From Myroides sp. 1354 (GTDB lineage Bacteria > Bacteroidota > Bacteroidia > Flavobacteriales > Flavobacteriaceae), in contig NZ_JACAGN010000023.1 of assembly GCF_030324495.1 (NCBI RefSeq), positions 1 through 52,323 on the forward strand: 52,323 nt of DNA, written 5' to 3'. Under the pieces are notes generated by a model. That model was not told the origin of the DNA. It did not search any database and saw only the letters and a list, made by a program, of their open reading frames with translations. Of the stretch, positions 9,121 to 17,564 are shown piece by piece (position 1 is the first letter of the stretch; every line of letters begins with the position of its first letter). The position numbers and the translations under genes are program-made.

Positions 9121-9154
9121 AAAAAAAAGAGGAATATATCTAAATATTCCTCTT
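9120..9154 (-). terminator. Terminator after the YceI lipoprotein gene
   Basis: AAGAGGAATA (9128-9137) pairs with TATTCCTCTT (9145-9154). The A run from 9120 gives the U tract on the minus transcript. Confidence 0.82.
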
Positions 9155-9175
9155 GATTTCGTTTATTTATTGGTT

Positions 9176-9781
9176 TTATTTTTTAATCTCTACAGCAATC
9201 TCAACATCTGACCATGTTTTTCCTTCGTGTAAAGCTCCACAAGCTTCGTGTAAAGCATTGAAAGCGTCTTTTGCAGTGAAATCAGCCAAGATATCAATCG
9301 CTCCATTTAATTTCACTCCTGCTTCAGTTTCTTCATAAGAAAATTCTTTCTCTTTTGTAATACCATTCATTGTAAGATTAACTAAGACTTTACCGTCTTT
9401 GAATTCCCCAAAAAACCCGTTGATATTCCCAACTAATTTACTGAAGAAATTCAAACGCAACGTTTCGTCTCTTGCTGGATCTCCTGTACTAGCTGAACTC
9501 GTAACAATAGAGAATTGAGCTCCTTTCAACCCTTCAGCTAAAGTAGCTGCTTCTTGGTTTACCTCTGATAATTTTACTTGATCAAATGTTCCTTTTACTC
9601 CAACTTTTGCTGGTGTTTTAAATGCAATCCACTCAATCGCATAGGTCAACTCTTTTTGTTGAGGCGCTTCTGTTGTCTGCTCTACAGTTTGTTCTGGTGT
9701 AGTAGTATCTGTTGATTTTTTATCTCCACATGAAATAGCTACTAAACTTACTAAAGCTAGTGCTAAGATTGATTTTTTCAT
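9176..9781 (-). CDS. YceI-like domain lipoprotein
   Basis: The start at 9781 gives MKKSILALALVSLVAISCGDKK, a lipoprotein signal peptide with lipobox AISC; a start 14 codons further upstream adds only a non-signal extension and was not used. A Thr/Glu/Gln-rich linker follows, then a YceI-like beta-barrel from about residue 45 to the end (YAIEWIAFKTPAKVGVKGTFDQVKL; LVNLTMNGITKEKEFSYE). YceI-family lipocalin-like proteins bind isoprenoid-type lipids (family knowledge). Likely an envelope lipoprotein; its ligand is unknown. Confidence 0.85.
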   Translation of the reverse strand: MKKSILALALVSLVAISCGDKKSTDTTTPEQTVEQTTEAPQQKELTYAIEWIAFKTPAKVGVKGTFDQVKLSEVNQEAATLAEGLKGAQFSIVTSSASTGDPARDETLRLNFFSKLVGNINGFFGEFKDGKVLVNLTMNGITKEKEFSYEETEAGVKLNGAIDILADFTAKDAFNALHEACGALHEGKTWSDVEIAVEIKK

Positions 9782-9895
9782 AATACTTTTGAGTTTTGTT
9801 TTCTTGAAGCAACTAATGTACAAAAAGCAATTTACAATTCCCCTTGCTTTAAAATTAAAATTTCCTTAAAATATTTAGAATTTTATGACCTCATC

Positions 9896-10321
9896 TTAGC
9901 GAATTAATAGCTTGGTAAGACTGTCTTCATATTTCACTTTAAAGCGTTCCATAGCCTCAATATTGACAGTCCCATCAGGCAAAACAACCCCTTCTTTCAC
10001 CAATTGTTTAAAAATACTTTTCATGCCTTTTTGATTGAATTTCTGTGTTTCAAAAGACACTTTTTCTTGCACAAAAACAAGGGTATAATAAACTATTTCA
10101 TTGTATTTACCTCTATCTTCTCTTGCAGGCTTGATATAAACAACCTCCTCCTGCGAATCAAGCTTTTTGAACGTAATTTCATCGGCTAAAAAAGGCTGTT
10201 CATAGCGCAACGCTTCTTGTTTATCAATAAATACTGATTTATTTTTAAATTTAACCTCTTGGCCTACCAGAATGCTTGTAAAAAATAACGCTACTAAGGT
10301 AAAGTAAAGTGTCTTCATCAT
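9896..10321 (-). CDS. Small exported protein of unknown function
   Basis: 141 residues starting MMKTLYFTLVALFFTSILVGQ, a clear Sec signal peptide without a lipobox cysteine. The mature part is charged and mixed alpha/beta, with no cysteines and no family recognised. There is 72 bp between it and the YceI gene and 154 bp to the lipoprotein pair, so it may be transcribed alone. Met1 or Met2 could be the start. Confidence 0.75.
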   Translation of the reverse strand: MMKTLYFTLVALFFTSILVGQEVKFKNKSVFIDKQEALRYEQPFLADEITFKKLDSQEEVVYIKPAREDRGKYNEIVYYTLVFVQEKVSFETQKFNQKGMKSIFKQLVKEGVVLPDGTVNIEAMERFKVKYEDSLTKLLIR

Positions 10322-10475
10322 AAAAATTTGATTTGATTATAGAAATAAAAATACTTGTTTTAAATCACTATTAAAACTTGTTTTTTAATTGCTCTCTATT
10401 TTTCAACGCACACGTGAAACAAGCGTTCAATTACAAATAATTTTTAAAGTTTCACTAACTGTGCGCTCATAAACG

Positions 10476-11006
10476 CTATTCACAATCGCCCTGACAATCT
10501 TCCGCTTGTTGATAATCTTCTGGTGTGAATACAAAATGTTCTTTTTTGTTTTGGTATCGGCTTCGATTCAATGGATTTCGCTCGTCACAAGGCACTTTTT
10601 CCTCAAATATATTCCGACATCCCCCCTTTTCACTTTCGTATTGCTCCACTAAAATTTTCTTTTTCTTATTCCCATAGATCACCTCTACTGTATTAAACGG
10701 TAACTCCGCCAAAGAAGCCGTATAATAATTCTGGAACAAAGAACGAAAACTATAATAAGACGAGTAATATTCTTTATAGAGCTTCTCTCCTTTTGGAAGG
10801 TGGATATAATGTACATCTTGAATGCTATTATCCGTTCGCTTCATTTGAGTGTATAGCTTAAATACAATATCTTGACCGCTCTTATTTTCTATACTGTATT
10901 CGTATGTTTCTTCTTCCTTTTCACAACTGAATAACAGTAAAGCAACTAAGGCTAAACTCATTTGCTTTATTACACGATATAACTGTGACTTAATAACAAT
11001 CCCCAT
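10476..11006 (-). CDS. Cys-rich lipoprotein, second of a tandem paralogous pair
   Basis: Starting at the ATG at 11006 gives MGIVIKSQLYRVIKQMSLALVALLLFSCEKEE, a lipoprotein signal with lipobox LFSC. The open frame reaches 11027, but that would increase the overlap with the upstream gene from 17 to 38 bases. The mature protein aligns along its length with its upstream neighbour: YxYxIENxS, then VHYIHL / VRYIPL, VEVIYxNKKKxxxV, CxNxFxExVxCxERNxL, and a final EDYxxAxDCxGDC. The family is not recognised. The conserved cysteines suggest disulfides in the periplasm or at the cell surface. Confidence 0.75.
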   Translation of the reverse strand: MGIVIKSQLYRVIKQMSLALVALLLFSCEKEEETYEYSIENKSGQDIVFKLYTQMKRTDNSIQDVHYIHLPKGEKLYKEYYSSYYSFRSLFQNYYTASLAELPFNTVEVIYGNKKKKILVEQYESEKGGCRNIFEEKVPCDERNPLNRSRYQNKKEHFVFTPEDYQQAEDCQGDCE

Positions 11007-11505
11007 TACAATCTGTTGCTGCTTCATAATCTTCTTTTGTTATCGTATAATGTTCCACTGTATTTCTATACTTAAATGTATCTAACAAATTTCTTTCCTC
11101 ACAGTCTACTATTTCCCCAAAGACATTTGTGCAGTTATTCTCTACTATACCATTGAATTTCAGTTGTACAAAAACGGTTTTCTTCTTGTTTTCATAAATA
11201 ACTTCTACCACATTAGGCACTCCTTCGTTTGTGCGAAAAAATTCAGCAAAATTATAGCCACTATAAGAAGGATAATCTTTGTAATTTTTTGTTATTTTTT
11301 CGTTAAGAGCCAATGGAATGTAGCGCACATCACTTTTTGCCCCATCCTTTCCCATGTAGTAAACTTTCAACTCTACTGGAATGCTACTTTGATTTTCTAT
11401 CGTATAATGATAATGGGTAGGATCCTCGTCTATTGCACAAGTGGAAGACAAGAGCAATGGCATAATCAACAACATTTTGATTCCCTTATTTTTTATTACT
11501 TTCAT
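10990..11505 (-). CDS. Cys-rich lipoprotein, first of a tandem paralogous pair
   Basis: 171 residues. The N-terminus MKVIKNKGIKMLLIMPLLLSSTCAIDED carries a lipoprotein signal (lipobox SSTC). The mature part shares the motif order described for the following gene, including NNCTNVFGEIVDCEERN and the C-terminal ATDCNGDC, so the two arose by tandem duplication. Its end overlaps the next gene by 17 bases. A perfect inverted repeat (11516-11532) lies just before the ATG. Function is unknown. Confidence 0.78.
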   Translation of the reverse strand: MKVIKNKGIKMLLIMPLLLSSTCAIDEDPTHYHYTIENQSSIPVELKVYYMGKDGAKSDVRYIPLALNEKITKNYKDYPSYSGYNFAEFFRTNEGVPNVVEVIYENKKKTVFVQLKFNGIVENNCTNVFGEIVDCEERNLLDTFKYRNTVEHYTITKEDYEAATDCNGDCY

Positions 11506-11515
11506 ACCAATGTAT

Positions 11516-11532
11516 ATTCGTTATTAACGAAT
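11516..11532. promoter_or_regulatory. Perfect 8-1-8 inverted repeat before the lipoprotein pair
   Basis: ATTCGTTATTAACGAAT is perfectly symmetric around one base and ends 11 bases before the ATG at 11505. A near -7 element (minus-strand TTATTTTG, 11542-11549) lies just upstream, placing the palindrome over the expected transcription start, a typical repressor position. The regulator is unknown. Confidence 0.5.
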
Positions 11533-11605
11533 GGAAAAGTACAAAATAATAGAAGTGTGTTTTCAATTTTATGATAATTTATTTTACATTATATAATTTG
11601 GGCAT

Positions 11606-11640
11606 AAAAAAAACAGCAAGAGCGAAAAGCTACTTGCTGT
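11606..11640 (-). terminator. Terminator after pepD
   Basis: ACAGCAAG (11613-11620) pairs with CTTGCTGT (11633-11640), and inner AGC/GCT extends the stem. The A run at 11606-11612 gives the U tract on the minus transcript. Confidence 0.85.
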
Positions 11641-11669
11641 CTTTAACTGATAACTATCTGGTGATAGGT

Positions 11670-13142
11670 TTATTTTCTCTCTGGTATTTGTTTTAAAATC
11701 TCTAAAACAAAGTTCCAGAATTTTTGAAGTGATTCAATGTTTGCACGTTCTGCAGGAGAGTGAGCTCCTTTGATTGTTGGTCCGAAAGAAATCATATCCA
11801 TATCTGGATAATGTGTTCCTAAGATTCCACATTCTAATCCCGCGTGACAAGCCACTACATTTGGTTTTTCGTTGTGTTGCTTTTCGTAAATATCCACTAA
11901 CACATCTAAAATTGCTGAATCTGGGTTTGGACTCCAGCCTGGGTAAGAACCTGAAAATTCAACTTCACATCCCATTAATTCAAAAGCAGAACGCAAACCA
12001 TTAGCAACGTCCATTTTAGAAGATTCTACTGATGAACGCGTTAAACATTTTACTGTTAACTGTCCGTTCCCCACCTCAACTTTAGCAATATTATTTGATG
12101 CTTCTACTAAATCATCGAAATCTGGACTCATGCGGAATACACCATTATGAGCCGCGTACATCGAACGAACGAAGAAGTACTGCGCCATAGAAGGCATCAC
12201 TTTTTTCGGTGTTTCAGCTTCGTCTAATTTTTCAAAGATTACTTCGAAGTCAGGATCTACTGTATGTAATTCAGCTTTGATTTCCTCTACGATTTGCGTC
12301 ATATCGTATACAAAAGCTTCGCCATACATTTGAGCAATAACTACAGTTGCTACACTTTCACGTGGAATAGCATTGCGCAAACTTCCCCCTTTAATAGCAG
12401 CAATTTGCAATCCAAAATTGTCAAAAGAATCAAACAACAAACGGTTCATGATTTTGTTGGCATTCCCCAATCCTTTGTGGATATCCATTCCTGAATGCCC
12501 TCCGTTTAATCCTTTAATTGTAATTCTATATCCAACTGAATTTTCTGGTGCATCTTCTTCGTCGTATTCTGCAGCAGCAGTTACATCAATTCCTCCAGCA
12601 CATCCGATATCAATTTCATCGTCTTCTTCTGTATCTAAGTTTAAAAGAATTTCACCTTCTAACAAGCCTCCTTTTAATCCCTTAGCTCCAGTCATTCCCG
12701 TCTCTTCATCAATTGTAAAAAGAGCTTCAATAGCAGGATGTGGAATGTCTGAACTTTCTAAAATAGCCATAATCGTAGCAACCCCTAGTCCGTTATCCGC
12801 TCCTAAAGTAGTTCCTTTCGCACGTACCCATCCATCTTCTACATACATTTCAATTCCTTGTGTATCGAAATCAAAATCTGTATCGTTGTTTTTTTGGTGA
12901 ACCATATCCAAATGCGATTGCATCACAATGGTTTTTCTGTTCTCCATACCTGCTGTTGCTGGTTTTTTGATGATTACATTTCCTACTTCATCTTGGATTG
13001 TTTCTAATCCCAATGATTTTCCGAAGTCTACCATAAAAGCAATTACGCGTTCTTCTTTTTTAGAAGGGCGTGGTACTGCATTTAAATCAGCAAACTTATT
13101 CCAAACTTGTTTAGGTTCTAAGTTTCTTATTTCTTGATTCAT
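11670..13142 (-). CDS. pepD: Aminoacyl-histidine dipeptidase (M20C)
   Basis: 490 residues, the usual PepD length. The M20 metallopeptidase signature is clear: QSHLDMVHQ with zinc ligand His77 and Asp79, GADNGLG with bridging Asp116, the general-base pair DEETGMTG around 145-151, and AHSPAERANIES near the C-terminus with the last histidine ligand. It hydrolyses dipeptides such as carnosine-type Xaa-His, feeding amino-acid pools in the cytoplasm. It is flanked by its own terminator and a good -7 element, so probably monocistronic. Confidence 0.94.
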   Translation of the reverse strand: MNQEIRNLEPKQVWNKFADLNAVPRPSKKEERVIAFMVDFGKSLGLETIQDEVGNVIIKKPATAGMENRKTIVMQSHLDMVHQKNNDTDFDFDTQGIEMYVEDGWVRAKGTTLGADNGLGVATIMAILESSDIPHPAIEALFTIDEETGMTGAKGLKGGLLEGEILLNLDTEEDDEIDIGCAGGIDVTAAAEYDEEDAPENSVGYRITIKGLNGGHSGMDIHKGLGNANKIMNRLLFDSFDNFGLQIAAIKGGSLRNAIPRESVATVVIAQMYGEAFVYDMTQIVEEIKAELHTVDPDFEVIFEKLDEAETPKKVMPSMAQYFFVRSMYAAHNGVFRMSPDFDDLVEASNNIAKVEVGNGQLTVKCLTRSSVESSKMDVANGLRSAFELMGCEVEFSGSYPGWSPNPDSAILDVLVDIYEKQHNEKPNVVACHAGLECGILGTHYPDMDMISFGPTIKGAHSPAERANIESLQKFWNFVLEILKQIPERK

Positions 13143-13177
13143 AATTTCAATAATGATTCTTATTATTCCTTGTCCCT

Positions 13178-13185
13178 CAAAGGTA
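13178..13185 (-). promoter_or_regulatory. -7 element of the pepD promoter
   Basis: The minus strand reads TACCTTTG, matching TAnnTTTG, 36 bases before the pepD ATG. No -33 TTG box is clear. Confidence 0.5.
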
Positions 13186-13284
13186 AACTATTCTCTTTAA
13201 AAAAGGGATACTAACTTCTATTTTGTTAGTTACTCGCTTTATTCGCTTACTTCAATACTAAACCAACAGTTTAATAAACAAAAC

Positions 13285-14127
13285 CTAACCTACTTTAGGA
13301 GAGGTGATTGTAGTTCCTATACTTGCAAAAACAACACAAGCCACAGACAACCACTGCACCATACTCAACGCTTCTCCTAAGAACAATAATCCACTAAGGG
13401 CGGCAAAAGCAGGATGTAAACTCGTCAAGATACTAAAACTCTTGGCTGGCATGCGTTTCATAGCCACTAAATCTAGGGTAAAAGGAAGTGCACTCGATAA
13501 AATCGCAACAGCTAATCCCAAGAGAAAAAGATTCCATGTTAAATGAACTAGTCCTCCTGAAGCAATTCCCACAGGAACAATGATCATGGCTGCGAATAGT
13601 GTACCAATTGAAACAGCCGTTCTCCCGTCAATTAACTTCGTTACTTTACTTCCCATAACAATATAACCGACCCAAAACATTCCTGCCGTAAAAGCCATAG
13701 CCAATCCCAATAAATCCACATTATTGCTCTTCCAAGGCACAATCAATAAAATTCCCGCACAAGCTAATAGAGCCCAAAGTACATCGAGTACTTTTCTCGA
13801 TAAAAATAAAGCCAATAACAAAGGACCAACAAATTCCACCGTAACTCCTAATCCTAAGGGCACTCGTTCAATGGCGAAGTAAAAGAGTAAATTCATTCCT
13901 CCAATACTCAAACCATACCCCAAACAGCAAAGCCACTGTTTCTTCGTTAAGGCTTTAAAATTAGGTCTATTGATAAGTAGTAATAAAATAGCAGATAATC
14001 CAATGCGCAAGGAGCTTGCACCTGCTGGTCCTAAAACAGGAAACAGCCTTTTTGCTAACGACGCCCCCCCTTGAACACACATAATAGAGGTTAAAGCGGC
14101 CGAAATAGCAGTTCTTTTTTCACTCAT
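13285..14127 (-). CDS. EamA/RhtA-like transporter (DMT superfamily)
   Basis: About 280 residues with ten predicted membrane segments in two EamA halves. The start at ATG 14127 (MSEKRTAISAAL) is preferred to a TTG three codons upstream. The sequence resembles RhtA, the threonine/homoserine exporter: CVQGGASLAKRLFPVLGPAGASSLRIGLSA at the N-terminus, ERVPLGLGVTVEFVGPLLLA in the middle, and SFSILTSLHPAFAALSGLLFLGE in the second half. A small-solute exporter in the inner membrane is therefore likely; the substrate is inferred only. A full flavobacterial promoter lies upstream. Confidence 0.85.
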   Translation of the reverse strand: MSEKRTAISAALTSIMCVQGGASLAKRLFPVLGPAGASSLRIGLSAILLLLINRPNFKALTKKQWLCCLGYGLSIGGMNLLFYFAIERVPLGLGVTVEFVGPLLLALFLSRKVLDVLWALLACAGILLIVPWKSNNVDLLGLAMAFTAGMFWVGYIVMGSKVTKLIDGRTAVSIGTLFAAMIIVPVGIASGGLVHLTWNLFLLGLAVAILSSALPFTLDLVAMKRMPAKSFSILTSLHPAFAALSGLLFLGEALSMVQWLSVACVVFASIGTTITSPKVG

Positions 14128-14187
14128 TTCAAACAATTATAAAAGATAAACTTTATCCTTGTAAAGGCATAAAATTCAAATTTGGTG

Positions 14188-14218
14188 CAAAAGTACTGCT
14201 TCACAAGAAGTATCGCAA
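14188..14218 (-). promoter_or_regulatory. Flavobacterial promoter for the RhtA-like gene
   Basis: The minus strand has TTG (14216-14218), a 20-base spacer, then TACTTTTG (14188-14195). This is the best full match in the window to TTG-N17-23-TAnnTTTG and implies a 5' leader of about 55 bases. Confidence 0.7.
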
Positions 14219-14259
14219 TGGAAACCTCTTATTTATTTTAGAAGTATAAAGAATTAAAA

Positions 14260-15279
14260 TCAAACAGACGTCAAATCCGTTCTAAAATTAGCATGTTGAG
14301 TTGCGGTGAAAAAATCACAAAATACTTGATGGATCGGTTGATCAACTTGAGTTCCTTTAATTCCCAACTGAAGGTGTATGCGAACCACCTGTTGAATTAA
14401 TTCCTCTACCTCTTGTCTTCCAAAAGCGTGGATTTCTTCTTGTAATTCAAACGATATAGAAGCCTTATTCACTAAAGTTTTTTCTACTTGATCCGCATAG
14501 GTTAGAATCTGGTCAAAAGCTCTGTCAATTTCTTTAAAATAAGAGGGTAAAACTTCTGATGAAAGTACACCCTGGGCTTCTTCTATAAAATGATACGCCA
14601 TACCCAAATAGTTCACAAGAAGAGTCAAATCAGCAAAAACGCGAAAGGGAATTTTAGCAACCACATCATTGGTATAAAATGTATCATACACAAAATAATG
14701 ATCCGCGGGAATACGCACTTGATTTACCTCAAAAGAAAAAGTACCTGTAGCTCTCATTCCCATTGATTTCCAATTGGGAATAATCTTGACTTTCCTTTGT
14801 TCTACGATAAAAGAGCGAATGATTGGATTTCCTTCCTCATCTAGAAGGGGTTTTCCTTGTTTTTGGACCTTGGCATTGAGCGTAAAATGACTTAAATATG
14901 GCGCTCCCGTAGCATAATGCCAAAGTCCGTGGAGAACATAACTTCCATCTTCTTGTTCATCAGCAGTTCCGCCAATCATACCACTACCGCCAAAACAAGT
15001 ATATTCACTTGCGAATAATCGTTTAGCCGTTTCTGGTAATAAGTTACGAGCAAAATAATTCGCCCCCGAACACAGCGTCAACATCCATCCCAAACTACCA
15101 TCAATCTTAGCCCATTCGTATAAATGTGTCAGTCCTGTTTTAAAATCACAACCCAAGCCTCCATACGTTTGAGGCACCCAAATTTGCAACCAGCGCTTTT
15201 TATAAATATGCGTAATAACCTCATCCGAAATAGCCGTAGCTCCACACATAGCCGCTCTTAGTTCACTAACACTTAGCAT
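14260..15279 (-). CDS. Acyl-CoA-dehydrogenase-like flavoprotein in a TPP-riboswitch operon
   Basis: 339 residues resembling acyl-CoA dehydrogenase and related flavin monooxygenase folds: IWVPQTYGGLGCDFKTGLTHLYEWAKIDGSLGWMLTL matches the N-terminal helical region, then GGSGMIGGTADEQEDGSYVLHGLWHYATGAPYLSHF and NWKSMGMRATGTFSFEVNQVRIP match the middle beta domain, and a helical C-terminus follows. At 339 residues it is shorter than the roughly 380-400 of classical family members, mostly at the N-terminus. It overlaps the end of the PnuT gene by 14 bases, so it is translationally coupled and under the same TPP riboswitch. A role in thiamine or precursor handling is inferred from position only; no thiamine enzyme of this fold is known to me. 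Confidence 0.78.
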   Translation of the reverse strand: MLSVSELRAAMCGATAISDEVITHIYKKRWLQIWVPQTYGGLGCDFKTGLTHLYEWAKIDGSLGWMLTLCSGANYFARNLLPETAKRLFASEYTCFGGSGMIGGTADEQEDGSYVLHGLWHYATGAPYLSHFTLNAKVQKQGKPLLDEEGNPIIRSFIVEQRKVKIIPNWKSMGMRATGTFSFEVNQVRIPADHYFVYDTFYTNDVVAKIPFRVFADLTLLVNYLGMAYHFIEEAQGVLSSEVLPSYFKEIDRAFDQILTYADQVEKTLVNKASISFELQEEIHAFGRQEVEELIQQVVRIHLQLGIKGTQVDQPIHQVFCDFFTATQHANFRTDLTSV

Positions 15280-15862
15280 AAACTTGTTCTTTTGCTATTT
15301 TACTCCATTTGATATATCCTAATACCGCAACTACAAACAAAAACACCGTTAATCCCGCATAGAGATATAAGTCCTTATGTATCATCAAAGGTACAGCTAT
15401 CAAATTGCTAATATTTAGTAAAATCCAATTTTCTATTTTGCGTTTTGCCATCAACCACATCCCTGCCCAAGCAAAGGCTGATACTAAGGAATCCCAAATA
15501 GGCACGTCTGAATCTGTATAATGCGTAAGGAAAAACCAGAACAATCCAAAAGTAAAACCAATAATTCCTCCTGCAATTATTTTTTCTTGTGTATTCGTAG
15601 TTGAAATCTGGGTTTCCTCTTTTTGTTTGCCGTACTTCCAATACAGCCATCCATATATACTCATCACTAAATAGTAGAGATTGAGTGTGAATTCACCATA
15701 CAGCTTAGCTACAATCATGACGTATAGCGTCAACGATATACCTGCAATTCCGAAAAGATAGTTATTGGAATTATTTTTCGATGCAAGTACTACTTGAATC
15801 ATAGAAAAAAGAACACCGAGCCATTCTGCCCAAGTGGTTTGTTGTAAAATGTCCTGCATCAT
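15266..15862 (-). CDS. pnuT: PnuC-family transporter, probable thiamine transporter PnuT
   Basis: 198 residues with about seven membrane segments and PnuC-family signatures: NNSNNYLFGIAGISLTLYVMI, then LYGEFTLNLYYLVMSIYGWLYWKYG with the WxxW motif. PnuC proteins move nicotinamide riboside; members placed under TPP control in Bacteroidota are called PnuT and move thiamine (established subfamily knowledge). A TPP riboswitch lies directly upstream, which strongly favours thiamine. Two adjacent ATGs (15862, 15859) could start it. The acyl-CoA-dehydrogenase-like gene overlaps its end. Confidence 0.88.
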   Translation of the reverse strand: MMQDILQQTTWAEWLGVLFSMIQVVLASKNNSNNYLFGIAGISLTLYVMIVAKLYGEFTLNLYYLVMSIYGWLYWKYGKQKEETQISTTNTQEKIIAGGIIGFTFGLFWFFLTHYTDSDVPIWDSLVSAFAWAGMWLMAKRKIENWILLNISNLIAVPLMIHKDLYLYAGLTVFLFVVAVLGYIKWSKIAKEQVYAKC

Positions 15863-15899
15863 ATAAACTTAACTAAAGTAAATGATGAGATGATAAATG

Positions 15900-15992
15900 G
15901 TTGGATCCCTACGCTAGCATTACCTAGATCAGGTGCGGAAACAAGTTCCAGGGTATCATCTCAGCCGCAAAATCTTGCAGCACCCCTTTCAA
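15900..15992 (-). promoter_or_regulatory. TPP riboswitch (THI element)
   Basis: Read on the minus strand it shows the conserved order: GGGGTGC, then GCGGCTGAGATGATACCC (pyrimidine-sensor CTGAGA at 15959-15964), a short variable stem, and CCTGATCTAGGTAATGCTAG followed by CGTAGGGA. It sits about 40 bases upstream of the pnuT ATG, a position that suits control of translation or termination by thiamine pyrophosphate. Confidence 0.96.
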
Positions 15993-16053
15993 CGTACAAA
16001 GTTGACATTTTTTTTTGATACAAAAAAATTTAGGATTGGCATTCCATAAAAGA

Positions 16054-16075
16054 TGATAGCAAGCCTCAGGCTATC
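16054..16075 (-). terminator. Weak terminator-like hairpin after the MocR gene
   Basis: GATAGC (16054-16059) pairs with GCTATC (16070-16075) and is followed on the minus strand by ATCTTTTA. The stem is short and the U tract poor. Confidence 0.35.
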
Positions 16076-16086
16076 AATAAACTTCA

Positions 16087-17502
16087 TTAAAACGTTTGCA
16101 AACTCAAAACCCCTACTCGCTTGAGCTTTTGTTCTATTTCTTCTGACCAAGGTAATCCAATGCTAATGCGAATGCAGTTTTGAAATTGTCTTTGTACCGT
16201 AAACATACGCCCAGGTGCAATACTAATTCCTTCTTTGATACATAAATCATACAGTTTTAATGTATTCACACGTTCATCAAATTCAACCCACAAAGACAGT
16301 CCTCCTTCTGGACGGGTAACTTTTGTTCCTGCAGGAAAATTCTCTAATACAACTGCAAGTATCTTCTGATAATTAGCAAAGAGACTTTGTCTCAATTTAC
16401 GCAAGTGTTTTTCATATTTTCCTGATTTGATAAAATTTGCAACAGCCTCTTGCACAATAGCTGGAGATGAAATAGCGTGAATTAGTTTTTGTTCGATGAT
16501 TTTATCCTGATATTTTCCTGCACTCACCCACCCCACGCGATATCCAGGTGCAAGTGTTTTTGAGATAGAACTACACAACAATACATTTCCGGTAGTATCA
16601 AAAGCCTTGCAACACAAAGGACGTTTGCCGTTGAAATTCAAATCGCCATACACATCATCCTCGATCAAAGGGATATGGTGTTTGGCTAATAAAGCAACTA
16701 CTTTCTTTTTATTTTCAGTTGGCATACAGCTGCCAAAAGGCGTGCTATAATTAGAAACCAGCAAACAGATATCCAAGGTTGGACAAGCTTGTTCTAAAGC
16801 TTCCATGTTCACTCCCGTAACTGGATCTGTGGGTAACTCTACAATTTTAAATCCTAAATCAAGAGCGAGTTGAAAGATACCAGGGTAACAAGGACTCTCA
16901 ATAGCAACTGTATCTCCTGGTTTTCCCAAAGCCAACAAACAAAGAGAAATAGCATTGATGCTCCCATTAGTTGTTACAATATCATCTTCGGTTAAATTTC
17001 CGCCCCAACTCATCGAACGAGAAGCCACCATCCGACGTAAATTTAGATTCCCTTGAACCGATTCATAATCAATTCCCCCATACGTCAATCCTTTACTAGC
17101 TTGCATAATTTCTTTTTTCATCTGCCCACTAGGCAAAAATGATCCATAAAGCGAATTAAAAGAAAACAAAGTCAACGTTTCATTTCCCATATTGGCATAT
17201 ACCTTATTGATAATCTCCTTTGGAATTGTACTATCCGCTAAAGGAGTGGGATTACTCGCTTGAGGCAAAGGAAAATGCGTATAATTAGCATAACTAACAA
17301 AATAGCCTGATTGTGGAATAGACAATACCAGTGATTGAGATTCCAATTCCAAATACACGCGTTTCGCTGTATTCATACTGATGTTATACGTTTTACACAA
17401 AGTGCGGATCGAGGGCATACGATCCCCCTTTTTGAGTACTCCTTTTCGAATTTGATTCCCCAATTGATCCGATAAATCTAAATAAATATATTTCTGATGC
17501 AT
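16087..17502 (-). CDS. MocR-type regulator (GntR HTH fused to aminotransferase)
   Basis: A winged-helix GntR domain (YLDLSDQLGNQIRKGVLKKGDRMPSIRTLC, roughly the first 70 residues) joined to a class I aminotransferase domain. The PLP-binding lysine is in SSISKTLAPGYRVGW (Lys325 in the longest frame), with the upstream EDDVYGDL Asp/Tyr pair. The open frame reaches 17532, but a -7 element (TATCTTTG) lies at 17522-17529, inside those first codons; the ATG at 17502 (MHQKYIYLDL) is therefore the better start. MocR proteins sense PLP or amine ligands and often control the neighbouring divergent gene (family knowledge); here that is an EamA exporter. Confidence 0.88.
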   Translation of the reverse strand: MHQKYIYLDLSDQLGNQIRKGVLKKGDRMPSIRTLCKTYNISMNTAKRVYLELESQSLVLSIPQSGYFVSYANYTHFPLPQASNPTPLADSTIPKEIINKVYANMGNETLTLFSFNSLYGSFLPSGQMKKEIMQASKGLTYGGIDYESVQGNLNLRRMVASRSMSWGGNLTEDDIVTTNGSINAISLCLLALGKPGDTVAIESPCYPGIFQLALDLGFKIVELPTDPVTGVNMEALEQACPTLDICLLVSNYSTPFGSCMPTENKKKVVALLAKHHIPLIEDDVYGDLNFNGKRPLCCKAFDTTGNVLLCSSISKTLAPGYRVGWVSAGKYQDKIIEQKLIHAISSPAIVQEAVANFIKSGKYEKHLRKLRQSLFANYQKILAVVLENFPAGTKVTRPEGGLSLWVEFDERVNTLKLYDLCIKEGISIAPGRMFTVQRQFQNCIRISIGLPWSEEIEQKLKRVGVLSLQTF

Positions 17503-17521
17503 AGAATTAACTGTGTCCATC

Positions 17522-17529
17522 CAAAGATA
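17522..17529 (-). promoter_or_regulatory. -7 element of the MocR gene
   Basis: The minus strand reads TATCTTTG. A transcription start about 6 bases downstream leaves a leader of about 13 bases before the ATG at 17502 and rules out the longer frame. Confidence 0.55.
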
Positions 17530-17564
17530 CAAAACTGCGACTGTGTTTGTTTATAAAATCCCTA

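Noticed and set aside
12373..12900. 175-residue plus-strand ORF opposite pepD
   Set aside because: Antisense shadow: low-complexity Ser/Pro-rich translation, no family features, wholly inside a well-supported gene.
15408..15650. 80-residue ORF in another frame within pnuT
   Set aside because: It lies entirely inside a conserved membrane-protein gene and shows no own start context.
17520..17532. Longer MocR start at 17532
   Set aside because: A -7 element lies within these codons, and the ATG at 17502 is the better family-like start.
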